NCBI GenBank assembly: GCA_001772665.1
Contig: MEVH01000015.1
Location: 3,949-13,200 of the forward strand
From: a candidate division WWE3 bacterium RIFCSPLOWO2_01_FULL_39_13
GTDB taxonomy: Bacteria > Patescibacteriota > WWE3 > 2-01-FULL-39-13
Length of the DNA: 9,252 nt
Direction of reading: 5' to 3'
Numbering within the stretch: position 1 is the stretch's first letter; every line of letters starts with the position of its first letter. The notes beneath the pieces are model-generated. The model ran no database searches. It worked only from the letters and a program-made list of their open reading frames with translations, and had not been told where the DNA came from. This document shows positions 1 through 5,815 of this stretch, one piece after another. The position numbers and the translations under genes are program-made.

Positions 1-417
1 ACTTCACTAAATACCGAATTAGCCATGGCGCTAGACACATGGCACAAAGAAGGCAACCCAACCGAGCCATTAGCAGAAATTCTTAAGCTGCTACCACATC
101 GCACAATTCTTTTTATCGAATTAACTTCTTCTCATACCGAAGCAGATGAGTACGCGGATGAGAACCCATTGCCGGATGATAATATAAAAGTACCAACTTC
201 TCCAGAAGCACAAGATCCTTGTATACTCACAATACCCGCATCCATGATATGCATAACTAAAGATGGAGGTTTATATATTTATTCAATCGATTCCGATGGT
301 ATAGTCGTTTCTACTGCTCAACCTGGTCTAGGTGGAGGACTAAGACTACCTTTTGGAGATATAAAAAGCATAAAGGCAGCACCTATTGTACACAGGATAT
401 CAACTACTGCAGAATAA
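1..417 (+). CDS. Hypothetical protein, 5' end outside the window
   Basis: The reading frame is open from base 1, with no stop before the ATG at 25, and ends at TAA 415-417. No Shine-Dalgarno site precedes ATG 25, so this is more likely the C-terminal part of a longer gene than a complete 130-residue protein. I recognise no family. The visible part has an amphipathic or beta-forming stretch (HRTILFIEL), then an acidic, proline-containing segment around residues 35-62 that looks like a linker, then a compact hydrophobic region with a glycine run (PGLGGGLRLPFGDI). There is no membrane span and no catalytic motif I can name. It converges on the minus-strand glycosyltransferase operon across a 140-base gap. 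That it is coding is likely from frame length and ordinary composition; its function is unknown. Confidence 0.55.
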   Translation, partial: TSLNTELAMALDTWHKEGNPTEPLAEILKLLPHRTILFIELTSSHTEADEYADENPLPDDNIKVPTSPEAQDPCILTIPASMICITKDGGLYIYSIDSDGIVVSTAQPGLGGGLRLPFGDIKSIKAAPIVHRISTTAE

Positions 418-559
418 CAGCACGCGGTATGCCACAGCAACATTTCGTTTCTTAGCGTTCTCACATTTAGCGTGAAAGTGATACTCACCACATTATGAAG
501 TCACTTTTGCAAACTCAAAGCTGCCAATGATCATAACAAAGTGCTAAGCAGCATCACAT
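418..559. other. Convergent intergenic gap with inverted and direct repeats
   Basis: This gap separates the plus-strand partial gene from the end of the minus-strand glycosyltransferase operon. A 7-bp perfect inverted repeat (AAAGTGA 475-481, TCACTTT 501-507) has a 19-base loop and a short T run on the plus strand. An 11-bp direct repeat, TCACATTTAGC, occurs at 461-471 and again at 554-564, where it runs into the glycosyltransferase stop codon. A weak GCTAA...TTAGC pairing spans 543-564. None makes a convincing terminator, though one would be expected between convergent genes. No ORF or RNA gene was recognised here. Confidence 0.4.
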
Positions 560-1735
560 TTAGCTTCCAATTATCCCTTCCAGCATTTTGGCTTTTGAAT
601 CCCAGCTGTAGTATTTTTCGATTATTCCGCGGGTCTCTTTGTAGCTTAATTGAAGTCTGTCAATATAGGCAATTCTTTCGGCAAGATATTCAGGATCAAT
701 CTTATCAAGAAAATACAAATCAGAAATCTTTTTATCAACCCTAAACCCGCTTGCTAAAACCTTACATCTCGAAGCAAGTGCTTCAACAACGGCTTTAGGG
801 AGCCCTTCGTAAGAAGACGGAAGGACAAAAATATCAGCTGCCCTGAAATACTCATCAACTTTAAAGTACGAAATTACACCAAGATACTTGACACGATCCT
901 GAAGGTTGAATTTCAGGATAATTTCATCAACCTTCTTCTTAAGAGAATCTTCCCATGGACCCCATAAGACCAGCTTATAATTTTCAGGCAGAAACCTCAG
1001 CGATTCAACAAGAACATCTATATTTTTTCTTTTGCTTAAGCGTCCGCCATTGGCAATAATTGTCGATCCGGCTTTAAAGCCAAAATCTTCTTTCTGACCT
1101 TCTTTCTTAAAACGGGCGGTATCAACACCACTTTCTAAAAGAATGATCTTAGAGGAATCAATCTGATAGTATCTTTCTACCTCCTCAATTACATCACGAC
1201 TTGTAGCAACAAGCTTAAAACAAACTTTCGACATTAGATGATCGGCCAGCTTGTGAATCGGATACTCAAAATATTCAGCCCAAAATGGAATTTTTACATT
1301 CTGCTTTTTAATAGCCCACTCTCTGCCCTTAGCCGTAATATGGTAATGACCGATAACTTTGGTCTTGTCGAGAAAACCGAATAACAGTTTGTACAGCAAG
1401 AACCACACTCCTAGATGCCCGTGATTATGAACAAGATCTATCTTTTTAATGAACTTGAAATAAAAGTAAAAAGGAAGAACCGCAATTGAAGTCGTTAGAA
1501 AAGGCCCGAACTTTGACAACCCCCTGGGAAGGTTGAAAACCTCAATTCTGCCGTTTTCTAAAGAGTAATTAAATTTACCATGCTTGATATTTTTCCCATT
1601 AAGATTGCCACATAAAACATAAATTTTATGCCCGAGTTTCGCCTGAGATACCGATAATTCATAAGGAGCTGGAGCTAGTCCTTCAAGAATTACGTTTTCA
1701 TCAGGCCAGTCATATACAATTCTTAGTATGTTCAT
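560..1735 (-). CDS. Glycosyltransferase, GT4-like (GT-B fold)
   Basis: This probably transfers a sugar from a nucleotide-sugar donor to a lipid- or glycan-linked acceptor at the inner face of the membrane. The 391 residues are normal for the family. The N-terminal acceptor domain (about 1-200) begins MNILRIVYDWP and contains the GLAPAPYELSVSQAKLGH stretch typical of GT4 enzymes. The C-terminal donor domain holds GGRLSKRKN (about 230-238) and the EX7E motif in SSYEGLPKAVVEAL (E310, E318). I chose the ATG at 1735 because it starts the first beta strand of the Rossmann fold; an in-frame TTG at 1786 would add 17 polar residues. No Shine-Dalgarno site precedes either start. It is the last gene of the operon, 96 bases after the UPF0104-like gene across a structured gap. 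Donor and acceptor cannot be read from the sequence. Confidence 0.88.
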   Translation of the reverse strand: MNILRIVYDWPDENVILEGLAPAPYELSVSQAKLGHKIYVLCGNLNGKNIKHGKFNYSLENGRIEVFNLPRGLSKFGPFLTTSIAVLPFYFYFKFIKKIDLVHNHGHLGVWFLLYKLLFGFLDKTKVIGHYHITAKGREWAIKKQNVKIPFWAEYFEYPIHKLADHLMSKVCFKLVATSRDVIEEVERYYQIDSSKIILLESGVDTARFKKEGQKEDFGFKAGSTIIANGGRLSKRKNIDVLVESLRFLPENYKLVLWGPWEDSLKKKVDEIILKFNLQDRVKYLGVISYFKVDEYFRAADIFVLPSSYEGLPKAVVEALASRCKVLASGFRVDKKISDLYFLDKIDPEYLAERIAYIDRLQLSYKETRGIIEKYYSWDSKAKMLEGIIGS

Positions 1736-1831
1736 ATTTTTCAACTCATAGCCTTTGACACCCGGGGTGGACTCCTGGAGTCGCAACTTGACTAAGACAG
1801 CCAGGAATTCATTTCTGGCATCATAAATATT
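1736..1831 (-). repeat. Structured intergenic gap with three consecutive inverted repeats
   Basis: Three inverted repeats follow one another between the UPF0104-like gene and the glycosyltransferase: GCCAG/CTGGC at 1800-1804 and 1815-1819 (10-base loop), the near-palindrome GACTCCTGGAGTC at 1770-1782, and CACCCGGGGTG at 1759-1769. The last two touch end to end. None is followed by a U tract in the direction of transcription, so this does not look like an intrinsic terminator. It could be a processing or mRNA-stabilising structure, or a protein-binding site. The downstream gene lacks a recognisable ribosome binding site. Confidence 0.5.
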
Positions 1832-2731
1832 CTAATCTTTTTTATTAAACTCGACACCCGTCAATATAAAAAATCCGCCAACAAGGCTCATCACAACTCT
1901 AACTAAATGGGTCATTATAGACGCCGTTATTGATAACGGTTCTGTTACCCCAGCCCCTTTAAATAAAAAGGCGTAAACTGTTTCTTGCGTACCAATCCCA
2001 TTCATAGAGGGAATCAATAAAGATAACGAAGTAAGTGGCATATATGCAATCACACTCCATAATGGAAGATTAATATTTACGCCAAGAAAAAGCACATATG
2101 TAATTGCAAATGATAGTATTTGGACAATAAACGAATAGAATATAACCAAAAATGCCTTTTTCTTATTTCTTACAAACAATTCACTAGCTTCTTTGAATTT
2201 TACTAGGAATTTGATTTTAGCGGAAAAGAAATTTAATACAGGGAAATAAAGGAACAAACCAATTACAAAAATAGCAATTCCGATCGCTATACCTTTAAAA
2301 CCAAACATTGATGAAATACCAAAGAGGCTGAAAACCAGAAGAACTAAAAGCCCTCCGAATCTATCTAAAAAGACACTAAACAAGGACAACGATTGATCCT
2401 TAATTTTGCCTCCTAACACAACCGCCCTATAAACATCCCCACCCATCTGAGTCGGCAAAAAATTATTGTAAAAATAGCCTTTCAAATAAAGCACAAAAAG
2501 ATCCCATGTCTTAACTTTAATTTTTGACGTCTCTAAAATAATTCTCCACCTGGTAGAAGCCAAATAGGTAGCAATAACTCTAATTATTAGTGCCAGACCT
2601 AAATATAGAAGGTTAAAACTGCGAAATTGAGTTACGATGGCGCCAATATCTTGAGAGTAAATAAGATATCCAATCAGTGAGGCGCTGATAAAAATTCTTA
2701 CAAGAATTTTAACATTTTTTGAAATTTTCAT
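1832..2731 (-). CDS. UPF0104 / LPG-synthase-TM family membrane protein
   Basis: A 299-residue polytopic inner-membrane protein of the family that includes the membrane domain of MprF and archaeal AglD-associated proteins. Membrane segments are visible near residues 8-26, 41-58, 118-165 (probably two), 193-217, 224-242 and 270-292. Family motifs are NNFLPTQMGGDVYRA (89-103), a conserved DR pair (123-124) and IPSMNGIGTQE (240-250), which matches the usual P-x-x-G-x-G-x-x-E pattern. In other bacteria, members are implicated in lipid flipping or lipid modification, often beside glycosyltransferases. The position here between two glycosyltransferases suggests a role in moving or supporting a lipid-linked sugar, which is inference. 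ATG at 2731 is the only plausible start; there is no Shine-Dalgarno site. The aminoacyl-transferase domain of full MprF is absent. Confidence 0.85.
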   Translation of the reverse strand: MKISKNVKILVRIFISASLIGYLIYSQDIGAIVTQFRSFNLLYLGLALIIRVIATYLASTRWRIILETSKIKVKTWDLFVLYLKGYFYNNFLPTQMGGDVYRAVVLGGKIKDQSLSLFSVFLDRFGGLLVLLVFSLFGISSMFGFKGIAIGIAIFVIGLFLYFPVLNFFSAKIKFLVKFKEASELFVRNKKKAFLVIFYSFIVQILSFAITYVLFLGVNINLPLWSVIAYMPLTSLSLLIPSMNGIGTQETVYAFLFKGAGVTEPLSITASIMTHLVRVVMSLVGGFFILTGVEFNKKD

Positions 2732-2761
2732 TAACAGATTGAGTAAAAATTAGCTTAGCCC

Positions 2762-2787
2762 GGATTCAACCCTTTTGGGTTCAACCC
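2762..2787 (-). repeat. Tandem palindromic repeat forming a hairpin between operon genes
   Basis: On the minus strand GGGTTGAACCC (itself a perfect palindrome around a central G, 2787-2777) is followed after AAAA by GGGTTGAATCC (2772-2762). The two copies are direct repeats (10 of 11 identical) and can also pair into a 10-bp stem with one G:G mismatch, one G:U pair and an AAAA loop. The element begins at the GT2 stop codon and lies 31 bases before the UPF0104-like start. A run of five T (ATTTTTA) comes about 12 bases after the stem, too far for a classical terminator. Confidence 0.55.
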
Positions 2788-3767
2788 TAATTAACTTTAT
2801 CTGACACTATATATGGCCGCCTGCCACTAGACTCAAAATATATTCTCATCATGAGTTCTCCTAGAAGACCCGTCATTACAAGCTGAATCCCGAAAAGAAC
2901 TAAAACGAGACCTCCAATAAAAAGCGGTCGATCACCAATACTTTGCCCAAAGACTATTTTAAGAAAAACCATGTAAGCAGTTAACAAGCCTCCAAAGAAA
3001 AGAGCTGCAAGACCTGATGTGCCAAAAATCCTGCCCGGCATCATGCTAAAGGGTTTAGTCGCAAAAGAGAGCATAAATTTCATTGTTAAAAGATCCAGAA
3101 ATACAGAAAAAGTTCTTTTCAATGATCCATAGGCGGGAGTCCCATAAGTTCTTTCTTTGTACTCAACAGGAATTTCTACCACATTTTTTGTGTACAAACT
3201 TGAATATGCGGGAAGAAATCTATGCATATCTCCGTATATTTTCATGTTTTCGACTATGAACCGTTTAAATCCTTTTAATCCCGACCCTGTGTCTTTGACT
3301 TTGACTCCGGATATTTTTTCAATCAGATTATTTGCAATATCTGAAGGGATCCTTCTAACTAGTGACCCTTTTACTGATTCTTTCCATCTTCCAGTGCGGT
3401 AGGTATTAACAAAATCATTACCTTCTTCTAGCTTTTTAATGACCTCTTTAATATACTTAGCAGGGATTTCGAGGTCAGAAGAGAATGTGATTATATATTC
3501 TCCTTTTATTGCATCAAATGCACTCTGATAGGCAGCTCCCATTCCGTAATTACGGGAATGTTTCAGGGCAACGAACTTTTCATTAACTCGTGCTAACTTT
3601 TTCATTACATCCCAGGTTTTATCCTTTGTGCTGCCGTCATCAACAGCAATCACTTCGTAACTCATGCCAAGTTTGTCCAATTCAGGGAAAAGCTCATCGG
3701 TAAACCTTTCAATATTCTTTTCTTCGTTGTAGCACGGAATAACAATCGAAACCTTTATTTCATCCAT
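2787..3767 (-). CDS. Polyprenyl-phosphate glycosyltransferase, GT2 family (DPM1/GtrB-like)
   Basis: This likely transfers a sugar from a nucleotide donor to undecaprenyl phosphate or a related lipid. The 326 residues begin with a GT-A fold: VSIVIPCYNEE (6-16), VDDGS (42-46), HSRNYGMGAAYQ (70-81) and the metal-motif region SSDLEIP (96-102). Here the first Asp of the usual D-x-D is Ser, while D98 is kept; variation at that position is common in the family. DTGSGLKGF (159-167) and RFLPAYSS (183-190) are also family hallmarks. Two C-terminal membrane segments (about 250-273 and 281-303) and the closing GELMMRIYFE..RRPYIV match GtrB/ArnC-type enzymes. The start ATG at 3767 lies inside the epimerase end (13-base overlap) and has a GGGAG site 7 bases upstream, so translation is probably coupled. 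Sugar specificity is unknown. Confidence 0.9.
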   Translation of the reverse strand: MDEIKVSIVIPCYNEEKNIERFTDELFPELDKLGMSYEVIAVDDGSTKDKTWDVMKKLARVNEKFVALKHSRNYGMGAAYQSAFDAIKGEYIITFSSDLEIPAKYIKEVIKKLEEGNDFVNTYRTGRWKESVKGSLVRRIPSDIANNLIEKISGVKVKDTGSGLKGFKRFIVENMKIYGDMHRFLPAYSSLYTKNVVEIPVEYKERTYGTPAYGSLKRTFSVFLDLLTMKFMLSFATKPFSMMPGRIFGTSGLAALFFGGLLTAYMVFLKIVFGQSIGDRPLFIGGLVLVLFGIQLVMTGLLGELMMRIYFESSGRRPYIVSDKVN

Positions 3768-4732
3768 GATTCTTCTCCCTTCTTATACCATTCAGGCTGT
3801 TTTATGAACCATTCAAAATATTTTTCAACCATCTGATCAAGCGTGACCGCAGGGTTGTATCCAACAAGTTTCCTGGCCTTCGAAATGTCTGCTGCAGTTA
3901 TTTGCATCTGCCCCGGGCGGTACCCTTTGACTATTTTGATCCTTTTACCAGTCACCCTTTCTACCGATTCAAGAATTTCTTGCAGCTTTACTGGATCTGA
4001 ATTCCCAAGATTCATTACCTCGTAACCAAAAGGTTTTTTAAGGACTGCGTGGATAGCATCCATCATATCATCGATACAGGTATAGTCCCTGGCAGAGTCG
4101 GTTCCCTGATAAAGGGTAAAATTATATCCGTATTCTGCTGCCCGAACCAATTTTGGAAGAGCAAGATCTGGACGAAGGCGAGGCCCAAGCGGGTTAAAAA
4201 ACCTGAAAATAGTCACATTCAAATCAAAATTGACATGATAAGTATATAAAAGAACTTCTCCCGCTTTTTTCGTCGCAGGATAAGGTGCCAGGGGATAATC
4301 AGTGTTCATCTCCTCTTTATAAGGAACCTGATTATTTCCGTAAACTGACGAAGTTGAGGCGAATATGAAATTTTTTAAGCTATTCTGAATTCCAAACTCT
4401 GCCAGATTATTTGTCCCGGCGATATTGGAATCAACATAGACCTTTGGGCGTTTAATTGATTCTGTTACTCCAGCCCAGGCTGCAAGATGAACAACAGCTT
4501 CTATGTTATTTTCATCAAAAACCTTCCACAATGCCACTCGGTCAGTAATATCAACTCGGTACAGCTTAAACCTTTGATTATTTTTGTATTCAGAAACATT
4601 AAACTCTTTTACGTTTGGGTCGTAGTAATCATTAAAATTGTCAACCCCTATGACTTCATGCTTTTTTGCAAGCAAATACTCACACAAATCAGACCCGATA
4701 AAACCGGCGCACCCGGTAACCATTATCTGCAT
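3755..4732 (-). CDS. NAD-dependent UDP-sugar 4-epimerase (extended SDR family)
   Basis: This probably interconverts UDP-glucuronate and UDP-galacturonate, or UDP-glucose and UDP-galactose, to supply donors to the glycosyltransferases downstream. The 325 residues carry the NAD-binding GCAGFIG (7-13), the acidic ribose-binding D31 in VDNFNDYYDP, HLAAWAGVTESI (82-93), the catalytic region STSSVYG (126-132) and the YxxxK pair Y151/K155. ARDYTCIDDMMDAI supports the sugar-nucleotide epimerase assignment. The NFNDYYD and AGVTESIKRPKVYVDSN stretches resemble UDP-glucuronate 4-epimerases more than classical GalE, so I prefer that reading without certainty. The start is ATG 4732, with AAAGGAG 4 bases upstream. 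It is the first gene of the four-gene minus-strand operon, with a candidate extended -10 promoter at 4758-4766. Confidence 0.9.
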   Translation of the reverse strand: MQIMVTGCAGFIGSDLCEYLLAKKHEVIGVDNFNDYYDPNVKEFNVSEYKNNQRFKLYRVDITDRVALWKVFDENNIEAVVHLAAWAGVTESIKRPKVYVDSNIAGTNNLAEFGIQNSLKNFIFASTSSVYGNNQVPYKEEMNTDYPLAPYPATKKAGEVLLYTYHVNFDLNVTIFRFFNPLGPRLRPDLALPKLVRAAEYGYNFTLYQGTDSARDYTCIDDMMDAIHAVLKKPFGYEVMNLGNSDPVKLQEILESVERVTGKRIKIVKGYRPGQMQITAADISKARKLVGYNPAVTLDQMVEKYFEWFIKQPEWYKKGEESWMK

Positions 4733-4757
4733 AAAACTCCTTTCAAATACTGATCAG

Positions 4758-4768
4758 ATTTTAGCATA
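4758..4768 (-). promoter_or_regulatory. Candidate extended -10 promoter of the glycosylation operon
   Basis: The minus strand reads TATGCTAAAAT (4768-4758): a TGn extension followed by TAAAAT. The predicted transcription start is near 4751, leaving a leader of about 19 bases that contains the AAAGGAG ribosome binding site. I find no good -35 at 17 bases. AGCAT and ATGCT half-sites (4763-4767 and 4774-4778) form a small inverted repeat over the element, which could be an operator. Confidence 0.45.
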
Positions 4769-4856
4769 ACAACATGCTGAGTCTATATCTGCAAGCCACA
4801 ACACCGAAATAAGAAAGATTAGTCCAAGATCTAAGAGACGAGGGGGTAAGTTTTGG

Positions 4857-4862
4857 TATACT
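4857..4862 (+). promoter_or_regulatory. Candidate -10 element upstream of the disordered ORF
   Basis: TATACT lies 31 bases before the ATG at 4894 and would give a leader of about 25 bases. The -35 region is poor (AGAGAC at 4834-4839). An alternative, TTGACG at 4863-4868 with an AT-rich -10 around 4885-4891, would place the transcription start at or after the ATG and is less likely. A tandem GGATATA repeat (4874-4887) lies between promoter and start. Confidence 0.3.
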
Positions 4863-4893
4863 TTGACGACAATGGATATAGGATATAGATAGA

Positions 4894-5304
4894 ATGACTC
4901 CAGAAACCAATTTCCAAAATCCACTGGGAGAAGATGAGACAAAAGGAGATCCAGCAACCGGTCAAAATATCATCGCCGGGGGTGTTCCTGACGAGACTTC
5001 TGGATATCAAGGAAACCGCCATGGCATAACACCAAACGAAGGAGCTCAAATGGGAGGTTTTTCCACTTTTGCTACTGATACACCTCCACGATACCCTAAT
5101 CAAGGGCCATATAGACCAAGCAACGGACGCCTAAATCAGACTACTTACCCTTTCTATAGATCTCCTAAATGCCCTGCCGGAGGAATCAACGGGCATAATC
5201 TAACTCTAGGGCAAAGAATAGGAAAAGGAAAAAGCATACAGGAGCGAGATGAAGACAACCCCAAGCATAAAAAGGATCCCAGCCAACATTTGCAAGAACC
5301 TTAG
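4894..5304 (+). CDS. Hypothetical protein, Gly/Pro/Asn-rich, probably disordered
   Basis: I do not recognise this 136-residue ORF. It has no signal peptide, membrane span or long hydrophobic segment, and it is dominated by Gly, Pro, Asn, Thr, Gln and charged residues, so it is probably largely unstructured. The N-terminal third is acidic, the centre (about 55-92) is rich in Pro, Tyr and aromatics (TPPRYPNQGPYRP), and the C-terminal tail (107-130) is strongly charged and Lys-rich. There is one Cys, at 93. An AGGA lies 10 bases before the ATG and supports the start. It stands alone on the plus strand, divergent from the glycosylation operon and convergent with the RNA-binding protein gene, with a terminator hairpin just after its stop. 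A spurious ORF is possible; the upstream -10, the AGGA and the snug terminator argue for a gene. Confidence 0.5.
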   Translation: MTPETNFQNPLGEDETKGDPATGQNIIAGGVPDETSGYQGNRHGITPNEGAQMGGFSTFATDTPPRYPNQGPYRPSNGRLNQTTYPFYRSPKCPAGGINGHNLTLGQRIGKGKSIQERDEDNPKHKKDPSQHLQEP

Positions 5305-5315
5305 ATTCGACCTAC

Positions 5316-5347
5316 AAAAACAGAAAGACCCGCCTTGCGGTGGGTCT
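5316..5347 (-). terminator. Rho-independent terminator of the RNA-binding protein gene
   Basis: A 9-bp stem with one G:U pair (5326-5334 with 5339-5347) and loop TTGC is followed on the minus strand by a T-rich tail (TTTCTGTTTTTG, 5325-5314). It lies 40 bases after the RRM gene stop. On the plus strand the tail is only CCCTTTG, so termination of the convergent ORF ending at 5304 would be weaker, but the hairpin may serve both sides. Confidence 0.88.
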
Positions 5348-5386
5348 CCCTTTGCCTATCATGAAGCAATTCAGCTTCAAGGTAAA

Positions 5387-5653
5387 TTATCTTGAGTCTT
5401 CGCGGGGTCTTGCCTCGTTTACAACTAAAGTTCTTCCATCCATTTCTTTACCATGAAACATCTGAATTGCACTTGTTGCGGCTTCGTCATCTGCCATTTC
5501 AACAAATCCAAATCCTTTTGATCGTCTCGTATGTTTGTCCAAAATCACAACAGCACTTAATACTTCGCCAGCTTTTAAGAAAAATTCTCTCAGCTGATCG
5601 TCAGTAACTGTATATGGTAGATTGCCGACGTATAGTTTCTTTACCAAATTCAT
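5387..5653 (-). CDS. RRM-domain RNA-binding protein
   Basis: A single-domain RNA recognition motif protein of 88 residues, the size of the cyanobacterial Rbp and other bacterial RRM proteins. It has RNP2 as LYVGNL (7-12) and RNP1 as KGFGFVEM (46-53), whose Phe residues stack on RNA bases. The beta-alpha-beta-beta-alpha-beta order is complete, ending in LVVNEARPRED. There is only a very short charged C-terminal tail and no Gly-rich extension. Family members bind single-stranded RNA and are often cold- or stress-induced; the target here is unknown. ATG 5653 is preceded by GGGAGGTGA with only 3 bases between GGAGG and ATG. A TTG at codon 3 would give a more usual spacing, but ATG remains likeliest. 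The gene has its own promoter (TATAAT at 5742-5737), a leader hairpin and its own terminator, so it is probably monocistronic. Confidence 0.95.
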   Translation of the reverse strand: MNLVKKLYVGNLPYTVTDDQLREFFLKAGEVLSAVVILDKHTRRSKGFGFVEMADDEAATSAIQMFHGKEMDGRTLVVNEARPREDSR

Positions 5654-5662
5654 TCACCTCCC
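5654..5662 (-). promoter_or_regulatory. Long, tightly spaced Shine-Dalgarno site of the RRM gene
   Basis: The minus strand reads GGGAGGTGA immediately before ATG, an eight-base match (GGAGGTGA) to the usual 16S rRNA tail with very short spacing. It directly follows the 3' arm of the leader hairpin (5663-5669), so pairing in the leader could affect ribosome access. Confidence 0.75.
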
Positions 5663-5688
5663 GGGTAACGTAAGCTTCTTTGCTACCC
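5663..5688 (-). promoter_or_regulatory. Leader hairpin next to the RRM ribosome binding site
   Basis: In the RNA, GGGTAGC (5688-5682) pairs with GTTACCC (5669-5663), seven pairs including one G:U, around a 12-base loop. The 3' arm abuts the Shine-Dalgarno site. A second TACCC farther upstream (about 5735-5731) could compete for the GGGTA arm if included in the transcript. This is compatible with a temperature- or protein-responsive leader, but that is inference. Confidence 0.4.
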
Positions 5689-5736
5689 ATTTAGCGAAAA
5701 GGCAAAAGGGGATCATCGAAAGCTTTAACGGGTAGA

Positions 5737-5742
5737 ATTATA
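5737..5742 (-). promoter_or_regulatory. -10 box (TATAAT) of the RRM gene
   Basis: A perfect TATAAT on the minus strand, inside the 162-base gap upstream of the RRM gene. The predicted start near 5730 gives a leader of about 77 bases. The -35 region is T-rich (TTCTTT at 17 bases) and weak. A GAAATTTC palindrome followed by six T lies just upstream (about 5757-5771) and could end read-through from the preceding gene, weakly. Confidence 0.6.
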
Positions 5743-5815
5743 CAGTAAAGAAGACGAAAAAAGAAATTTCAGTTTTGTCGTATCTTATCAAAAGCAAATT
5801 TGGAAGATTCAAAAC

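Noticed and set aside
475..508. Inverted repeat AAAGTGA/TCACTTT as a terminator
   Set aside because: The stem is AT-rich, the loop is 19 bases and the T run only four, so it is not a convincing intrinsic terminator on either strand.
1736..1786. TTG start at 1786 adding 17 residues to the GT4 glycosyltransferase
   Set aside because: The added residues are polar and lie before the Rossmann strand that normally starts the family, the codons cover two palindromes, and no Shine-Dalgarno site precedes the TTG.
4874..4893. Tandem GGATATA repeat as a regulatory array
   Set aside because: Only two 7-base copies in AT-rich DNA, easily expected by chance; mentioned only with the nearby promoter.
4831..5103. 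Minus-strand ORF opposite the disordered protein
   Set aside because: Cys- and Ser-rich composition, no ribosome binding site or promoter, and it overlaps a better-supported plus-strand frame; it looks like an antisense shadow.
5754..5771. GAAATTTC plus T run as a terminator after the anchored protein gene
   Set aside because: The stem is short, AT-only in the middle and has no proper loop, so it is too weak to list as a terminator.
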